NCBI GenBank assembly: GCA_016779935.1
Contig: JADHMQ010000004.1
Location: 40,760-104,759, forward strand
DNA from: Flavobacteriales bacterium
GTDB taxonomy: Bacteria > Bacteroidota > Bacteroidia > Flavobacteriales > UBA7312
Reading direction: 5' to 3'
DNA: 64,000 nt
Part shown: positions 8,055 to 17,408 of the stretch, piece by piece
Position numbering within the stretch: position 1 is the first letter of the stretch
How the letters are laid out: every line of letters starts with the position of its first letter
Translations under genes and position numbers: made by a program
The notes under the pieces: generated by a model
What the model saw: the letters and a program-made list of their open reading frames with translations, nothing else
Database searches by the model: none
What the model was told of the DNA's origin: nothing

Positions 8055-10316
8055 TTAAAATTCTTCTTCGTAATCTATGCTTCCGTTATCTTTTGAGCCA
8101 CAATCTGAAATCAAATCTATAGACTGAGGAATGTCAAATTTATCTGGATAAATCCCTAAAGTTGCAGTGTCTTTATAAACCCTGTCCATGTATTCTGCCC
8201 ATATAGGTAAAGCCATATTTGCTCCTTGACCATAGAAAGTGGTTCTAAAGTGAACGCTTCTGTCTTCATTTCCTGACCAAACACCTGTTACTAGATTTGG
8301 CGTAATACCCATAAACCATCCGTCTGAATTATTCTGAGTGGTTCCTGTTTTTCCGCCAATTTCGTTTTCGAATTTATATTTCCTTCTAAGCCTTACACCC
8401 GTGCCCATAGTAACGTCTGCACGCGGATTGTATACGCCGTCAACTACGCCTTGTAACATTCTTACCATTAGGTCAGCAGTTTTTTCACTCATAGCCTCAT
8501 TGGTTTTAGGACTAAATTCTTGTAATAATATGCCATTATTGTCCTCAATTCTTTGCACAATAATTGGCTCTGTCCATATGCCTTTATTCACAAAGGTTGA
8601 GTATGCCCCTACCATTTCATAAACAGAAAGATCAAAGGTTCCTAAGCAAATTGACGGAACGGGAGACAACTTACTTGTGATTCCCATTTTCTTTGCAAGA
8701 TCTAGTACTGAATGTGGTCCAAACTGCTTCATAATGTAAGCTGTAATGGTATTTACAGAATTTGCTAAACCAAACTTTAGGTTCATAATTAAACCTTCGT
8801 ATTTATCGTCTGAGTTTCTAGGCACCCAATCTTTTTCAGGCAAGCCCCATTGTTCTTTTTCAAATACAACAGGAACGTTTGGCACTTCATAGCACGGAGA
8901 ATAACCTTCTTGTAAGGCAAGGGCATAAAGAAAAGGCTTAAAGGTTGAGCCTACTTGTCGTTTACCCACTTTTACATGATCGTATTTAAAATGTTTGTAG
9001 TTGATACCGCCAACATAGGCCTTCACATGACCTGTATTTGGATTCATACTCATCATTCCTGAGTGAATAAAGTACTTATAGTATCTTATAGAATCCATTG
9101 GGCTCATGATAGTATCGACTTCTCCTTTCCAAGAAAAGACAGTCATAGGGACTTTTTTTCTGAACACCTTTTTTATTTCATTGCTAGAGAAGTTATTTAA
9201 TTTGAGCTTTCTGTAACGCTCAGAACGTTTCATTCCCAATTCCAAAATGTTATCGATTTGTTTTTGTTCAAAATCTTTTGGGAAAGGAGCGTTGGTATAG
9301 CCTTTCCAGTGTTTGAAAAAATCATCTTGTAAAGAAGAAATGTGTGTGTGTACAGCCTCTTCAGCGTGTTGTTGCATCTTAGAGTTAATGGTGGTGTAAA
9401 TTTTCAGACCATCGGTATATAGATTGTAATTTGTGCCGTCTGCTTTCACATTATTATCACACCAGTTTTTCAAAACTCCTCGCAAGTTTTCTCTCAAATA
9501 AGGGGCAAGTCCTTCATTGTGACTGGCTTTCTTAAAGTCTAAAACGATTGGTAAAGTTGATACAGAATTGTATTCTGTTTCGGAGATAAAACCGTATTTT
9601 CTCATTTGAGAAAGAACAACATTCCTTCTGCCTTTAGTGAGTTCAAGCCTTCTGTTTGGATTGTATAAAGAGGGGTTTTTAAGCATTCCAACTAGCATTG
9701 CAGACTCTTGCAAAGAAAGCTCTTTTGGGCTTGTATTGAAATAAATTTGTGCGGCAGACTTAATGCCCACTGCATTGTTAATGAAGTCGAACCCGTTGAG
9801 GTACATACTCAGAATTTCATCCTTAGAATATTGACGCTCCAGTTTTACAGCAATAATCCACTCCTTAAATTTTTGCATTACCCTTTCTATTCCTGAGGCA
9901 GGAGTTTTGGTAAACAACATCTTCGCCAGTTGTTGCGTAATGGTACTTGCCCCACCCGCACTACTTCCGCTTAATTGTCCTTTAACGGCTCTTAATAGCG
10001 CGCGAACATCAATACCAGAGTGCTCTCTAAAACGGATGTCTTCTGTTGCTAAAAGCGCATCCACTAATTGCGGCGATAACTCATCATAGGTAATTTTGCT
10101 TCTATTCTCAAAAAAGTATTTGCCAAGTGTAACGCCATCTGAAGAAATGATTTCAGTAGCTAGATTATTTTTAGGGTTTTCTAATTCTTCAAATGAAGGC
10201 AAAGGACCAAAAAACCCTGTCGACGTTAAGTACAATACGACTGACAACAACATAATGGGGCTTAGTATAACTAGCCAGATAGAAAAGACCTTTTGTTTTA
10301 TGGAGGTTATTTTCAT
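8055..10316 (-). CDS. Penicillin-binding protein 1A (bifunctional transglycosylase/transpeptidase)
   Basis: Class A PBP of 753 aa that polymerises and cross-links peptidoglycan at the outer face of the inner membrane. One N-terminal membrane helix (about 12-34) anchors it. The GT51 domain shows the catalytic ATEDIRFREHSGID (around 91-103) and GGASTITQQLAKML. The transpeptidase domain has S457-T-F-K460, the SVN triad (520-522) and the KTG motif (656-658, GGKTGTT). The C-terminus is short and acidic. It lies 2 nt after gldH and is probably in the same operon. Confidence 0.95.
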   Translation of the reverse strand: MKITSIKQKVFSIWLVILSPIMLLSVVLYLTSTGFFGPLPSFEELENPKNNLATEIISSDGVTLGKYFFENRSKITYDELSPQLVDALLATEDIRFREHSGIDVRALLRAVKGQLSGSSAGGASTITQQLAKMLFTKTPASGIERVMQKFKEWIIAVKLERQYSKDEILSMYLNGFDFINNAVGIKSAAQIYFNTSPKELSLQESAMLVGMLKNPSLYNPNRRLELTKGRRNVVLSQMRKYGFISETEYNSVSTLPIVLDFKKASHNEGLAPYLRENLRGVLKNWCDNNVKADGTNYNLYTDGLKIYTTINSKMQQHAEEAVHTHISSLQDDFFKHWKGYTNAPFPKDFEQKQIDNILELGMKRSERYRKLKLNNFSSNEIKKVFRKKVPMTVFSWKGEVDTIMSPMDSIRYYKYFIHSGMMSMNPNTGHVKAYVGGINYKHFKYDHVKVGKRQVGSTFKPFLYALALQEGYSPCYEVPNVPVVFEKEQWGLPEKDWVPRNSDDKYEGLIMNLKFGLANSVNTITAYIMKQFGPHSVLDLAKKMGITSKLSPVPSICLGTFDLSVYEMVGAYSTFVNKGIWTEPIIVQRIEDNNGILLQEFSPKTNEAMSEKTADLMVRMLQGVVDGVYNPRADVTMGTGVRLRRKYKFENEIGGKTGTTQNNSDGWFMGITPNLVTGVWSGNEDRSVHFRTTFYGQGANMALPIWAEYMDRVYKDTATLGIYPDKFDIPQSIDLISDCGSKDNGSIDYEEEF

Positions 10317-10318
10317 AA

Positions 10319-10795
10319 TTATTCTACGTTTTCAATCCTTAAACCAATTTCCATTACACCAGTAAGGAGTTCAATTTTAGACAGATTACCATGCCTCATA
10401 GCTTGCTCAATTTTAAATCTGTAAGTGCCAGACTCATTCAGCTGAATGGTTTTAAAGGGCAACTGCAAATCCCAAATGTCACCTAGCCCATCACCCAACC
10501 ACTTCCCGTCTTTTTGTGATAACGCAGCTTCAAGAGTATCGACGTGAGTCGAACCAGATGGTGAAAGGGTGTGTATAAAAAGCCAAAGATTTGAAAAGGG
10601 GTATATGCTAGAGTGACGAACATTTATAATTAGGTTTACATCAGAGACAGTGTCTGTGTTCTCAAATTCAAAGCTTGGTATTTGTCCCAAACTCCACACA
10701 TCATTATCTATTGATATATTTTTTTCATAAAGCCTATTAGAGTCACAAGCGACCAATAGTACAGCGACCAATAGTATATATATCCCTTTTATCAT
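10319..10795 (-). CDS. gldH: Gliding motility lipoprotein GldH
   Basis: A 158-aa lipoprotein with a signal peptide and lipobox ending in LVACDSN, so it is anchored in an outer-facing membrane after cleavage before Cys17. The mature part matches GldH in layout: DNDVWSLGQIPSFEF, an IIN-VRHSSIYPFSNLWLFI stretch and a GDGLGDIWD motif. GldH is required for gliding motility in Flavobacterium, where the gliding apparatus is linked to T9SS. Its start overlaps the stop of the PSP1 gene by 4 nt. The neighbours (holB, PSP1, PBP1A) match the gldH neighbourhood I recall from other Bacteroidota. Confidence 0.88.
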   Translation of the reverse strand: MIKGIYILLVAVLLVACDSNRLYEKNISIDNDVWSLGQIPSFEFENTDTVSDVNLIINVRHSSIYPFSNLWLFIHTLSPSGSTHVDTLEAALSQKDGKWLGDGLGDIWDLQLPFKTIQLNESGTYRFKIEQAMRHGNLSKIELLTGVMEIGLRIENVE

Positions 10796-11949
10796 TTAGC
10801 GTTTGTTTTTCGTTTTACGAAACGTTTGTTTTTTGGTTTTCGGCGTTTCTTTTTCTTGTCAAAACGGTTTATACTATCCTGACCAACAACATTTTCATAG
10901 TCGTTTTTATCAACTTCTACGCCAACATCGAAACGCTCAAGCTTTTCGATAATCTTACCGTCTTTATTCTGCTCAATTATTTCGTTAACATAATCTAGTG
11001 GAAGCTCAACAATTGGACCGTTTGAGGGATCATCGTATGCATACCATACTTTACGTTGAAAAATATCCATTTTGATAAACGAACAGCTACCCGCTTTGGT
11101 TTTGATTTTTGTGTGTGGACTAGGAAATTCTTTTATACCCTCCATATAGCTGTCCAGCTCAAAGTTTAAACAACATTTCAGTTTACCACATTGCCCAGCT
11201 AATTTCTGAGGGTTAATGGATAACTGCTGATATCTTGCTGAAGAGGTGCTTACAGTTCTAAAGTCGGTGAGCCAGGATGAGCAACACAATTCTCTACCAC
11301 AGGCGCCAATACCACCTAATCTAGCCGATTCCTGCCTAGCTCCAATTTGTCTCATTTCTATTCGGATTCTAAACTCGGATGAAAGGCGTTTGATTAATTC
11401 GCGAAAATCCACACGACCTTTGGCGGTATAATAAAAGGTAGCTTTGGTTTTATCACCTTGATATTCCACATCGCTTATTTTCATTTCAAGGCCAAGGTAT
11501 TCGGCAATTTTTCTAGCACCATACATAGTGGACTCTTCAAGAGCAGTTGCTTCTCGCCATTTAGCGATATCTTTTTCGCTTGCTTTTCTGTAGATTACTT
11601 TTAGCCCGTCAGTAGAAGAGGTTTTTAACTTCTTTTTCATCTGAAGTTTTGTTAACTCTCCAACAATAGACACAACACCTATGTCATGACCAGGGCTTCC
11701 TTCTACGGCGATAACATCGCCAACAATTAGATGTAGGTTGTCTTTATTTAAGAAAAACTCTTTTCTACTGCCTTTGAATCGAACTTCAACGGCTTTAAAT
11801 TGTTCTTTTTCGGAAGAAGTCTGAATATCAGAAAGCCAATTAAACACAGAAAGTTGATTGCAGCCTCCTGAGCCATAGTTCCCATTATTTTTACAGCCTC
11901 TTGGAAGGCTGTTGCCACACGTTTTTGTCGAACATCCTGAACAACCCAT
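10792..11949 (-). CDS. PSP1 domain protein, RicT/YaaT-like
   Basis: A 385-aa protein whose core is the PSP1 domain (conserved RELCCSSWL and GQCGKLKCCLNFE). Relatives in Bacillus (RicT) work with RicA and RicF in an Fe-S-containing complex affecting RNA processing and development. The N-terminus here is unusually cysteine-rich (GCSGCSTKTCG), and with the internal paired cysteines it may hold a metal or Fe-S cluster. The C-terminus is a lysine/arginine-rich tail (about 360-385), suggesting nucleic acid contact. It overlaps gldH by 4 nt and follows holB by 3 nt. Confidence 0.82.
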   Translation of the reverse strand: MGCSGCSTKTCGNSLPRGCKNNGNYGSGGCNQLSVFNWLSDIQTSSEKEQFKAVEVRFKGSRKEFFLNKDNLHLIVGDVIAVEGSPGHDIGVVSIVGELTKLQMKKKLKTSSTDGLKVIYRKASEKDIAKWREATALEESTMYGARKIAEYLGLEMKISDVEYQGDKTKATFYYTAKGRVDFRELIKRLSSEFRIRIEMRQIGARQESARLGGIGACGRELCCSSWLTDFRTVSTSSARYQQLSINPQKLAGQCGKLKCCLNFELDSYMEGIKEFPSPHTKIKTKAGSCSFIKMDIFQRKVWYAYDDPSNGPIVELPLDYVNEIIEQNKDGKIIEKLERFDVGVEVDKNDYENVVGQDSINRFDKKKKRRKPKNKRFVKRKTNAK

Positions 11950-11952
11950 ACC

Positions 11953-13101
11953 TTAGTTAGTTTCTTGCAAAGTTAAATTTTTAACATGAAGAAGAACAAC
12001 CATTTTTAATGTCAAATCCATAAAAATAAATTTTGAGCTACCATTTCTAGAGATATGTTTATGGGCTAGCTCTATTTCTTCGATAATTTCAATAGCATTG
12101 TTTTGATGAATAAAAGGGGCAAAGTTTTTGGTAAATTGCTCTTCTTCCTCTCTTACTTTTTGAATAGAAGAGTCAGCAAAATTACGCACTAAACTTTCTC
12201 TTACCATGTGTAATGCATAGTGCAAAAATCCTTTTTGTTGCTCCCTCCCCCATCTGTTAATCATATCTACCCAAGATGTCAGCTCTATAATACGAGCTTT
12301 ATAGCACATTCGCATCCAATTTTGAAACTCTTCCGTGTTTTGTTCCAACAATTCACTTCCTTTAATCAATTTGAGAGCTTGTCCTATACTTCCTGACGAC
12401 AAGTGACTGATTTCGGAGGCTGTTTTTTCTTCAACCCCTTCTATTTCCATGAGGTATTTCGTTAAATTATTTTCATCACAAGGCTCAATGGTTGTGTTTT
12501 GTAATCTAGAAACTATGGTTTCTAGTAAATTCTCGGAGGAAGAAGTCAATAGTATAAATATAGTTTTTTCAGGAGGCTCTTCAAGTAGTTTAAGCAGTTT
12601 GTTGGCCGCTGGATTATGCATCTTTTCAGCATGCCAAACGATAATTACTCTATACGAATTTTCATAGGGTTTTAAAACCGTCTTTTTACTGAGTTCATTG
12701 GCCTCGTATACGCTTATAAACCCTTGTTTGTTGGTGTCGCCCAAATTGAGGTACCATTCCTCTTCAGACATAAAAGGATTGGAAGCAATTGCCCCTCTCC
12801 ATTCTTCTATAAAATGATCGCTTACGGGATTTGTCCCTTTACCTGTAATGACCGGAAAAACACAATGAAGGTCGGGGTGAATTAGCTTTTCTGACTTTAG
12901 GCATGCAGGACATACTCCACAAGAGTCAGAGGCTGTTTTATTTTCACACATCAAGTATTGCGCAAAAGCCAGAGCCATTGCTAGGCTAGAAGAACCGTCT
13001 TCCCCAGTAAAAAGGTGCGCATGGCTAAGCCTATTATTTTCAACGGCATGTAGCAGTTGACTTTTTACTCTAACATTTGAAGGGATATCTTTGAATTGCA
13101 T
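11953..13101 (-). CDS. holB: DNA polymerase III delta' subunit
   Basis: A clamp-loader subunit of 382 aa. It has the AAA+ domain expected of delta', with a modified Walker A region (FTGEDGSSS), a zinc-binding cluster of four cysteines (CENKTASDSCGVCPACLKS), and the sensor-like KLLKLLEEPPEKTIFILLTS segment. As known for delta', the P-loop is degenerate and ATP hydrolysis is not expected. It is the first gene of the minus-strand run holB-PSP1-gldH-PBP1A-CoA transferase. A TAnnTTTG element lies 21 nt upstream of the ATG. Confidence 0.9.
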   Translation of the reverse strand: MQFKDIPSNVRVKSQLLHAVENNRLSHAHLFTGEDGSSSLAMALAFAQYLMCENKTASDSCGVCPACLKSEKLIHPDLHCVFPVITGKGTNPVSDHFIEEWRGAIASNPFMSEEEWYLNLGDTNKQGFISVYEANELSKKTVLKPYENSYRVIIVWHAEKMHNPAANKLLKLLEEPPEKTIFILLTSSSENLLETIVSRLQNTTIEPCDENNLTKYLMEIEGVEEKTASEISHLSSGSIGQALKLIKGSELLEQNTEEFQNWMRMCYKARIIELTSWVDMINRWGREQQKGFLHYALHMVRESLVRNFADSSIQKVREEEEQFTKNFAPFIHQNNAIEIIEEIELAHKHISRNGSSKFIFMDLTLKMVVLLHVKNLTLQETN

Positions 13102-13121
13102 AGACCTATATCGCTTGATTT

Positions 13122-13129
13122 CAAAGGTA
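13122..13129 (-). promoter_or_regulatory. -7 promoter element for the holB-gldH-PBP1A run
   Basis: The reverse strand reads TACCTTTG, an exact TAnnTTTG match 21 nt upstream of the holB ATG. It is back to back with the pgk element at 13166. Confidence 0.55.
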
Positions 13130-13165
13130 ATGAATAAATCCTTTTTAGAATACTTTTAGAAAATA

Positions 13166-13173
13166 TACATTTG
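13166..13173 (+). promoter_or_regulatory. -7 promoter element for pgk
   Basis: TACATTTG, an exact consensus match, ends 19 nt before the pgk ATG. It predicts a leader of about 14-15 nt. Confidence 0.55.
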
Positions 13174-13192
13174 TCTAAATTTTTTTACAAAG

Positions 13193-14380
13193 ATGACCTT
13201 AGACACATTTTCTTTTAAAAACAAACGCGTATTAATTAGGGTAGACTTCAACGTTCCTATGGACGCTAATTTTAATGTTACCGACGATACTAGAATGCGC
13301 GCAACTTTACCGACAATTACTAAGGTTCTTGAGGGTGGCGGGAAAGTTGTTCTTATGTCTCACAGAGGCAGGCCAAAAGGGGCAGATGATAGCTTATCGA
13401 TGAAGCATCTTGCTCCACACTTGAGTAAATTATTATCACAAGAGGTAAAGTTTATTGACCAATGTATTGGCAATGAAGTTATTGATATGACAAACGCATT
13501 GGAAAACGGAGATGTGTTACTTATAGAAAATCTCAGATTCAATTCTGAAGAAACAGCAGGTGATATTGCTTTTGCAAAGGAACTTTCAAAGTTAGGTGAT
13601 ATTTATGTTAATGATGCGTTTGGAACAGCCCACAGAGCTCACGCCTCAACGGCAGTCATTGCTCAGTTTTTTGAAGAAAATAAGTGTTTTGGCTATGTCA
13701 TGTCCAATGAAATTGAAAATATTAATAAAATTACTGGAGGGGCAAAAAAACCATTTACAGCCATTGTCGGCGGTGCAAAAGTGTCGTCTAAAATTTCAAT
13801 TATTTTACGATTGATGGATGAGGCCGATAACTTAATTATCGGAGGTGGAATGACCTTCACATTTATTAAAGCTATGGGCGGAAATGTTGGAAATTCGCTA
13901 GTAGAAGAGGATAAAATAGACCTTGCTCTTGACATCATTCAAAAGGCAAAAGAAAAAGACGTTAGCTTATACCTTCCTTCTGATTCAGTAAATGCTGACC
14001 AATTTGATAATGACGCTCAAACCTCACTTTCAACTGTCCAAAATATCCCTTCTGGATATATGGGGCTAGACATTGGAGAGGAGACAATCTCTCAATTTTC
14101 AGAGGTTGTTCTTAACTCATCAACCGTATTATGGAATGGTCCTATGGGAGTATTCGAAATGGAAAACTTTTCTCATGGCACTAAAGCAGTTGCCGAAGCG
14201 TTAGCTGAAGCAACCAAAAATGGAGCTTATACTTTAGTTGGTGGCGGCGATTCAGTAGCTGCCATTAACAAATACGACTTAGCAGATAAGGTAAGTTATG
14301 TATCAACAGGTGGAGGAGCAATGCTCGAATACTTAGAAGGTAAAGTGCTACCAGGAATTGCCGCGATTATTGAAGGTTAA
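13193..14380 (+). CDS. pgk: Phosphoglycerate kinase
   Basis: A glycolytic and gluconeogenic enzyme that transfers phosphate between 1,3-bisphosphoglycerate and ADP. The 395-aa chain shows the N-terminal RVDFNVPMD, substrate-binding SHRGRPKG, the hinge VNDAFGTAHRAHAST, nucleotide-binding GGAKVSSKI, WNGPMGVFE and the closing GGGDSVAAIN. All expected residues are present and the length is normal. Its last 14 bases overlap the 3' end of the convergent cvpA-like gene, a sign of compact packing. It stands alone in its transcription unit. Confidence 0.97.
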   Translation: MTLDTFSFKNKRVLIRVDFNVPMDANFNVTDDTRMRATLPTITKVLEGGGKVVLMSHRGRPKGADDSLSMKHLAPHLSKLLSQEVKFIDQCIGNEVIDMTNALENGDVLLIENLRFNSEETAGDIAFAKELSKLGDIYVNDAFGTAHRAHASTAVIAQFFEENKCFGYVMSNEIENINKITGGAKKPFTAIVGGAKVSSKISIILRLMDEADNLIIGGGMTFTFIKAMGGNVGNSLVEEDKIDLALDIIQKAKEKDVSLYLPSDSVNADQFDNDAQTSLSTVQNIPSGYMGLDIGEETISQFSEVVLNSSTVLWNGPMGVFEMENFSHGTKAVAEALAEATKNGAYTLVGGGDSVAAINKYDLADKVSYVSTGGGAMLEYLEGKVLPGIAAIIEG

Positions 14381-14912
14381 TCTTTTCTTCAGCCTCTTCC
14401 CAAATTTTTTCAGCTTCATCAATTAATGAATTCCCATCGCTTACGTTTGGGGCGATAGAAGGAATCATATTTGATATAGGTTTATATAATACTGAAGAGC
14501 TTTTTTGTTCCAAAGGAATTAAGTTGAGGTGATAGTCAAAGGTGTTAAACACCAACAGTAATGCGCTTATTATGAAAGCTGTTTTTAGCACACCAAAAAC
14601 ACCTCCAAGCAATCTGCTTACTAAACCTAAAGCAACCAATTTGATGATTTTATCAACTATAAAACCGACGAAACGAACCACTAAAACAATACCTATGAAC
14701 GTAATGGCAAAGGATACAATGGGTAAAAAGGAGGATTCAATAGAGAGTTCACTTTTCAAATACGGTTGAATACCATCCGCAAAATGCACTGCACCATAAA
14801 TACCAACAATTAAAGCTACTAGAGAAGCCAGTTCTTTTATAATGCCCTTTGACACGCCTTTATATAAGCCCCATAAAAGAGGGATTGCCAAAATTATATC
14901 TAAGTAGTTCAT
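14367..14912 (-). CDS. CvpA family membrane protein
   Basis: A 181-aa integral membrane protein with about four hydrophobic helices (residues near 5-20, 30-50, 62-88 and 100-125) and a conserved glycine/serine pattern (WGLYKGVSKGIIKELASLVAL, split here by family position). The CvpA family is named for colicin V production and is linked in other bacteria to envelope homeostasis; the molecular role is unclear. The C-terminal tail is acidic and probably cytoplasmic. It overlaps pgk tail to tail by 14 bp. Confidence 0.82.
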   Translation of the reverse strand: MNYLDIILAIPLLWGLYKGVSKGIIKELASLVALIVGIYGAVHFADGIQPYLKSELSIESSFLPIVSFAITFIGIVLVVRFVGFIVDKIIKLVALGLVSRLLGGVFGVLKTAFIISALLLVFNTFDYHLNLIPLEQKSSSVLYKPISNMIPSIAPNVSDGNSLIDEAEKIWEEAEEKINLQ

Positions 14913-14928
14913 AACACTTCAAAAGTAG

Positions 14929-14936
14929 TATTTTTG
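14929..14936 (+). promoter_or_regulatory. -7 promoter element placed 4 nt before an ATG
   Basis: TATTTTTG ends 4 nt before the ATG at 14941. With the usual start point about 5 nt after the element, transcription would begin at the start codon, giving a leaderless message. Confidence 0.5.
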
Positions 14937-14940
14937 CGTG

Positions 14941-15267
14941 ATGAATGACGGAATAAAATTAAAGTGGAACAATTTAGTTGAAAATCTAAACAAACGCTTT
15001 GATGAGGATTTAGATTTTCAAGGAATTTTGTTTTTAATAGGAATTCAAGAATTGGGCAAAGGACACTTAAAACTCAATAAAGATCAAAAATTAGACGTCA
15101 TTCATATTGCTGTTTGCGCCTTGTTAAGTCAGTGGGGTTATTATGAATTTGAAGGACATGATGAAGAGGGTTGGCCGCACTGGAAGTCAACAGAAAAACT
15201 CCCTAATTTAAGCCCCAAGGAACAAGACAAACTTATAAAGGAGGCCGTAATAGAATATTTCTCTTAG
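14941..15267 (+). CDS. Uncharacterised small cytoplasmic protein
   Basis: A 108-aa acidic soluble protein without signal peptide or membrane segment. It reads like a single helical domain (LNKRFDEDLDFQGILFLIG, then KLDVIHIAVCALLSQWGYY, ending KLIKEAVIEYF). I do not recognise a characterised family, though codon use and clean boundaries mark it as a real gene. The frame also has a GTG at 14938 just upstream. Its stop overlaps that of the convergent lipoprotein gene by 4 nt. No function can be assigned. Confidence 0.7.
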   Translation: MNDGIKLKWNNLVENLNKRFDEDLDFQGILFLIGIQELGKGHLKLNKDQKLDVIHIAVCALLSQWGYYEFEGHDEEGWPHWKSTEKLPNLSPKEQDKLIKEAVIEYFS

Positions 15268-15626
15268 TTAGTCGGAAGGATTTCGATGTCTTTGTAAATC
15301 GTCTTGCCGTAAACGAATCGAATAACAGACCGACCTAGTAAAACGGTATCATTTGAAGAAGATAGGGTAAAGGCTGTAACATTCATTAAAGCCTCTAACT
15401 CCAAGATATGTTCAGTTTGTCCATTAAAATCAGATACTAAAGTACTAACAACATTCGTTTGAGATACACCGGTTATTTCTTCTTGTGAAAGAACGACTGT
15501 AGCACCAGAGACAGTGTTACCGTCCATATCGTAAACAGTGATAACCCCTTTTGTAATGGGGTCTTCGCTACAAGAAATAAAGGTAAACACTAATAATAAC
15601 GGAATGAGTACTTTACTTATCTTCAT
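15264..15626 (-). CDS. Small lipoprotein with an Ig-like/carboxypeptidase-regulatory-like fold
   Basis: A 120-aa protein with a type II signal peptide (lipobox LVFTFISC, Cys20). The mature part GVITVYDMDGNTVSGATVVL resembles a carboxypeptidase regulatory-like or Big-like beta-sandwich, common in Bacteroidota envelope proteins. It is probably membrane-anchored and faces the periplasm or surface. No partner is evident; it is divergent from the cyclophilin gene. A TAnnTTTG element lies 33 nt upstream. Confidence 0.7.
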   Translation of the reverse strand: MKISKVLIPLLLVFTFISCSEDPITKGVITVYDMDGNTVSGATVVLSQEEITGVSQTNVVSTLVSDFNGQTEHILELEALMNVTAFTLSSSNDTVLLGRSVIRFVYGKTIYKDIEILPTN

Positions 15627-15658
15627 TATGTAAATGATTATTTGTTAATTTGCTTTTT

Positions 15659-15666
15659 CAAAGATA
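15659..15666 (-). promoter_or_regulatory. -7 promoter element for the small lipoprotein gene
   Basis: The reverse strand reads TATCTTTG, an exact match, 33 nt before the ATG at 15626. Confidence 0.45.
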
Positions 15667-15674
15667 ACAATAAT

Positions 15675-16325
15675 ATGAAACGAATTTTAACCTCTCTATT
15701 CGTCCTAGTTTTAGCCCTCTCTGTATTTTCTCAAGATAGGGTAAAAGTGAAAATTGAAACTGTTCATGGCGAAATGATTGCTGAACTGTACAATGAAACC
15801 CCAATCCATCGAGATAACTTTATTAAGTTGGTCGAAAAAGGGTTTTATGATGGCACACTATTTCACAGAGTAATTCCAAATTTCATGATTCAGGGAGGAG
15901 ACCCTGTATCAAAAGAAGAAAACCCAAGCCAGCAAATTGGTAATGGTGGACCAGGATATACTTTGCCAGCAGAGTTTAACCCCAATTTAATTCATAAAAA
16001 AGGAGCTTTAGCTGCTGCCAGAATGGGCGATGCAGTAAATCCTAAAAAAGAATCCTCAGGCTCTCAGTTCTATATCGTAGAGGGGCAGGTGTATGACGCT
16101 CAAAAAATAGCGATGATTGAGCAAAGAATGGGAACGAAGCTAACAGACACTCAGAAAAAAGTGTACACATCTGTTGGCGGCACCCCTCATTTGGATGGCG
16201 GTTACACAGTATTTGGAGAAGTAATAAAAGGTTTAGAAGTTATTACTAAGATTTCTAAACTTAAGAGAAATAAAAACAACTTGCCTCTTGAAAAGGCAGC
16301 AATGAAGGTTAGTATAATTAAGTAG
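15675..16325 (+). CDS. Secreted cyclophilin-type peptidyl-prolyl cis-trans isomerase
   Basis: A 216-aa cyclophilin exported to the periplasm: the signal peptide [20 protein letters not shown] is followed by a domain with [15 protein letters not shown], the GSQFYIVEG core and [19 protein letters not shown]. It catalyses proline isomerisation during folding of exported proteins. An upstream in-frame ATG at 15642 would add 11 residues before the signal peptide and is unlikely. An insertion of about 25 residues between the catalytic core and the last motif ([14 protein letters not shown]) is typical of the Bacteroidota form. pheS follows after one base. Confidence 0.92.
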   Translation: MKRILTSLFVLVLALSVFSQDRVKVKIETVHGEMIAELYNETPIHRDNFIKLVEKGFYDGTLFHRVIPNFMIQGGDPVSKEENPSQQIGNGGPGYTLPAEFNPNLIHKKGALAAARMGDAVNPKKESSGSQFYIVEGQVYDAQKIAMIEQRMGTKLTDTQKKVYTSVGGTPHLDGGYTVFGEVIKGLEVITKISKLKRNKNNLPLEKAAMKVSIIK

Positions 16326-16326
16326 T

Positions 16327-17346
16327 ATGTTAGAGAAAGTTCAACAGCTTTTAGTCGAGGTAAATTCTTTTGTAGCTAAGGATTCTGAAGAATTAGAACA
16401 ATTTAGGATTAAATTTTTGGGTAAAAAAGGCCAGATGAACGACTTGTTTGCAGATTTTAAAAATGTTCCAAATGATCAGAAAAAGGATTTTGGTCAAGCT
16501 TTAAATCAGCTTAAGCAAACTATTCAAAACAAATTAGAGGAAGGTAAAGGAGCATTCACTCAATCCAAAAAAACCTCTTCAGGGGTTGACTTAACGATGC
16601 CAGTGACCGAAGACTCAATGGGTAGCAGACACCCTCTGTCTTTAGTTAAGAACGAAATTGTAGAAATTTTTAATCGCATAGGTTTTACCCTCTCTGAAGG
16701 ACCTGAAATCGAGGATGATTGGCATAATTTTACCGCTTTAAACCTGCCCGAAGAACACCCTGCTAGGGATATGCAAGACACCTTCTTTATACAGACAAAC
16801 CCAGATATACTTTTACGCACACACACTTCCTCAGTACAAGTCAGGTATATGGAAAACAATAAGCCACCAATACGTACCCTTTCACCAGGAAGGGTATATA
16901 GAAATGAAGCCATATCTGCTCGTGCTCATTGTATATTCCACCAAGTGGAGGGCTTATATATTGACGAAAACGTATCCTTTGCTGATTTAAAACAAGTCTT
17001 ACTGTATTTCGCTAAAGAAATGTTTGGAGACAAAACAGAGATAAGACTTAGACCCTCTTACTTTCCATTCACAGAGCCAAGCGCTGAAGTAGATGTGTCT
17101 TGTAACATTTGCTCAGGCAAGGGATGTAACGTCTGCAAGTATACCGGTTACCTTGAAATTCTTGGTTGCGGTATGGTAGATCCTAACGTACTAAGAAATT
17201 GCAACATTGACCCAAACAAATACAGTGGTTTTGCTTTTGGCATGGGTATTGAAAGAATAGCTATGCTAAAATACCAAGTCAATGACCTTAGGTTGTTTTT
17301 TGAAAATGACGTACGTTTCTTGAGACAGTTTAAATCCAGCCTTTAG
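16327..17346 (+). CDS. pheS: Phenylalanyl-tRNA synthetase alpha subunit
   Basis: The catalytic chain of the alpha2-beta2 enzyme, 339 aa. An N-terminal coiled-coil tRNA-binding arm (about 1-90) is followed by the class II core: [48 protein letters not shown] and motif 3 [13 protein letters not shown]. The C-terminus ends normally at [10 protein letters not shown], so the TAG stop is the true end. The frame continues open beyond this TAG into the damaged HMA gene. pheT is not in the window. Confidence 0.96.
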   Translation: MLEKVQQLLVEVNSFVAKDSEELEQFRIKFLGKKGQMNDLFADFKNVPNDQKKDFGQALNQLKQTIQNKLEEGKGAFTQSKKTSSGVDLTMPVTEDSMGSRHPLSLVKNEIVEIFNRIGFTLSEGPEIEDDWHNFTALNLPEEHPARDMQDTFFIQTNPDILLRTHTSSVQVRYMENNKPPIRTLSPGRVYRNEAISARAHCIFHQVEGLYIDENVSFADLKQVLLYFAKEMFGDKTEIRLRPSYFPFTEPSAEVDVSCNICSGKGCNVCKYTGYLEILGCGMVDPNVLRNCNIDPNKYSGFAFGMGIERIAMLKYQVNDLRLFFENDVRFLRQFKSSL

Positions 17347-17408
17347 TTAGCAGCACAACCCATAGTACAATTTTCCATTCCCCATGATGCACAGACCGTA
17401 GCTGCTAA
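17347..17408. repeat. 62-bp segment bounded by a perfect 8-bp inverted repeat
   Basis: TTAGCAGC (17347-17354) and its exact reverse complement GCTGCTAA (17401-17408) enclose 46 bases. The pairing does not extend further in either direction. Inversion of the segment would place an in-frame ATG and a CTMGC cysteine motif directly ahead of the HMA coding sequence that follows. The left arm begins at the first base after the pheS stop codon. Confidence 0.8.
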
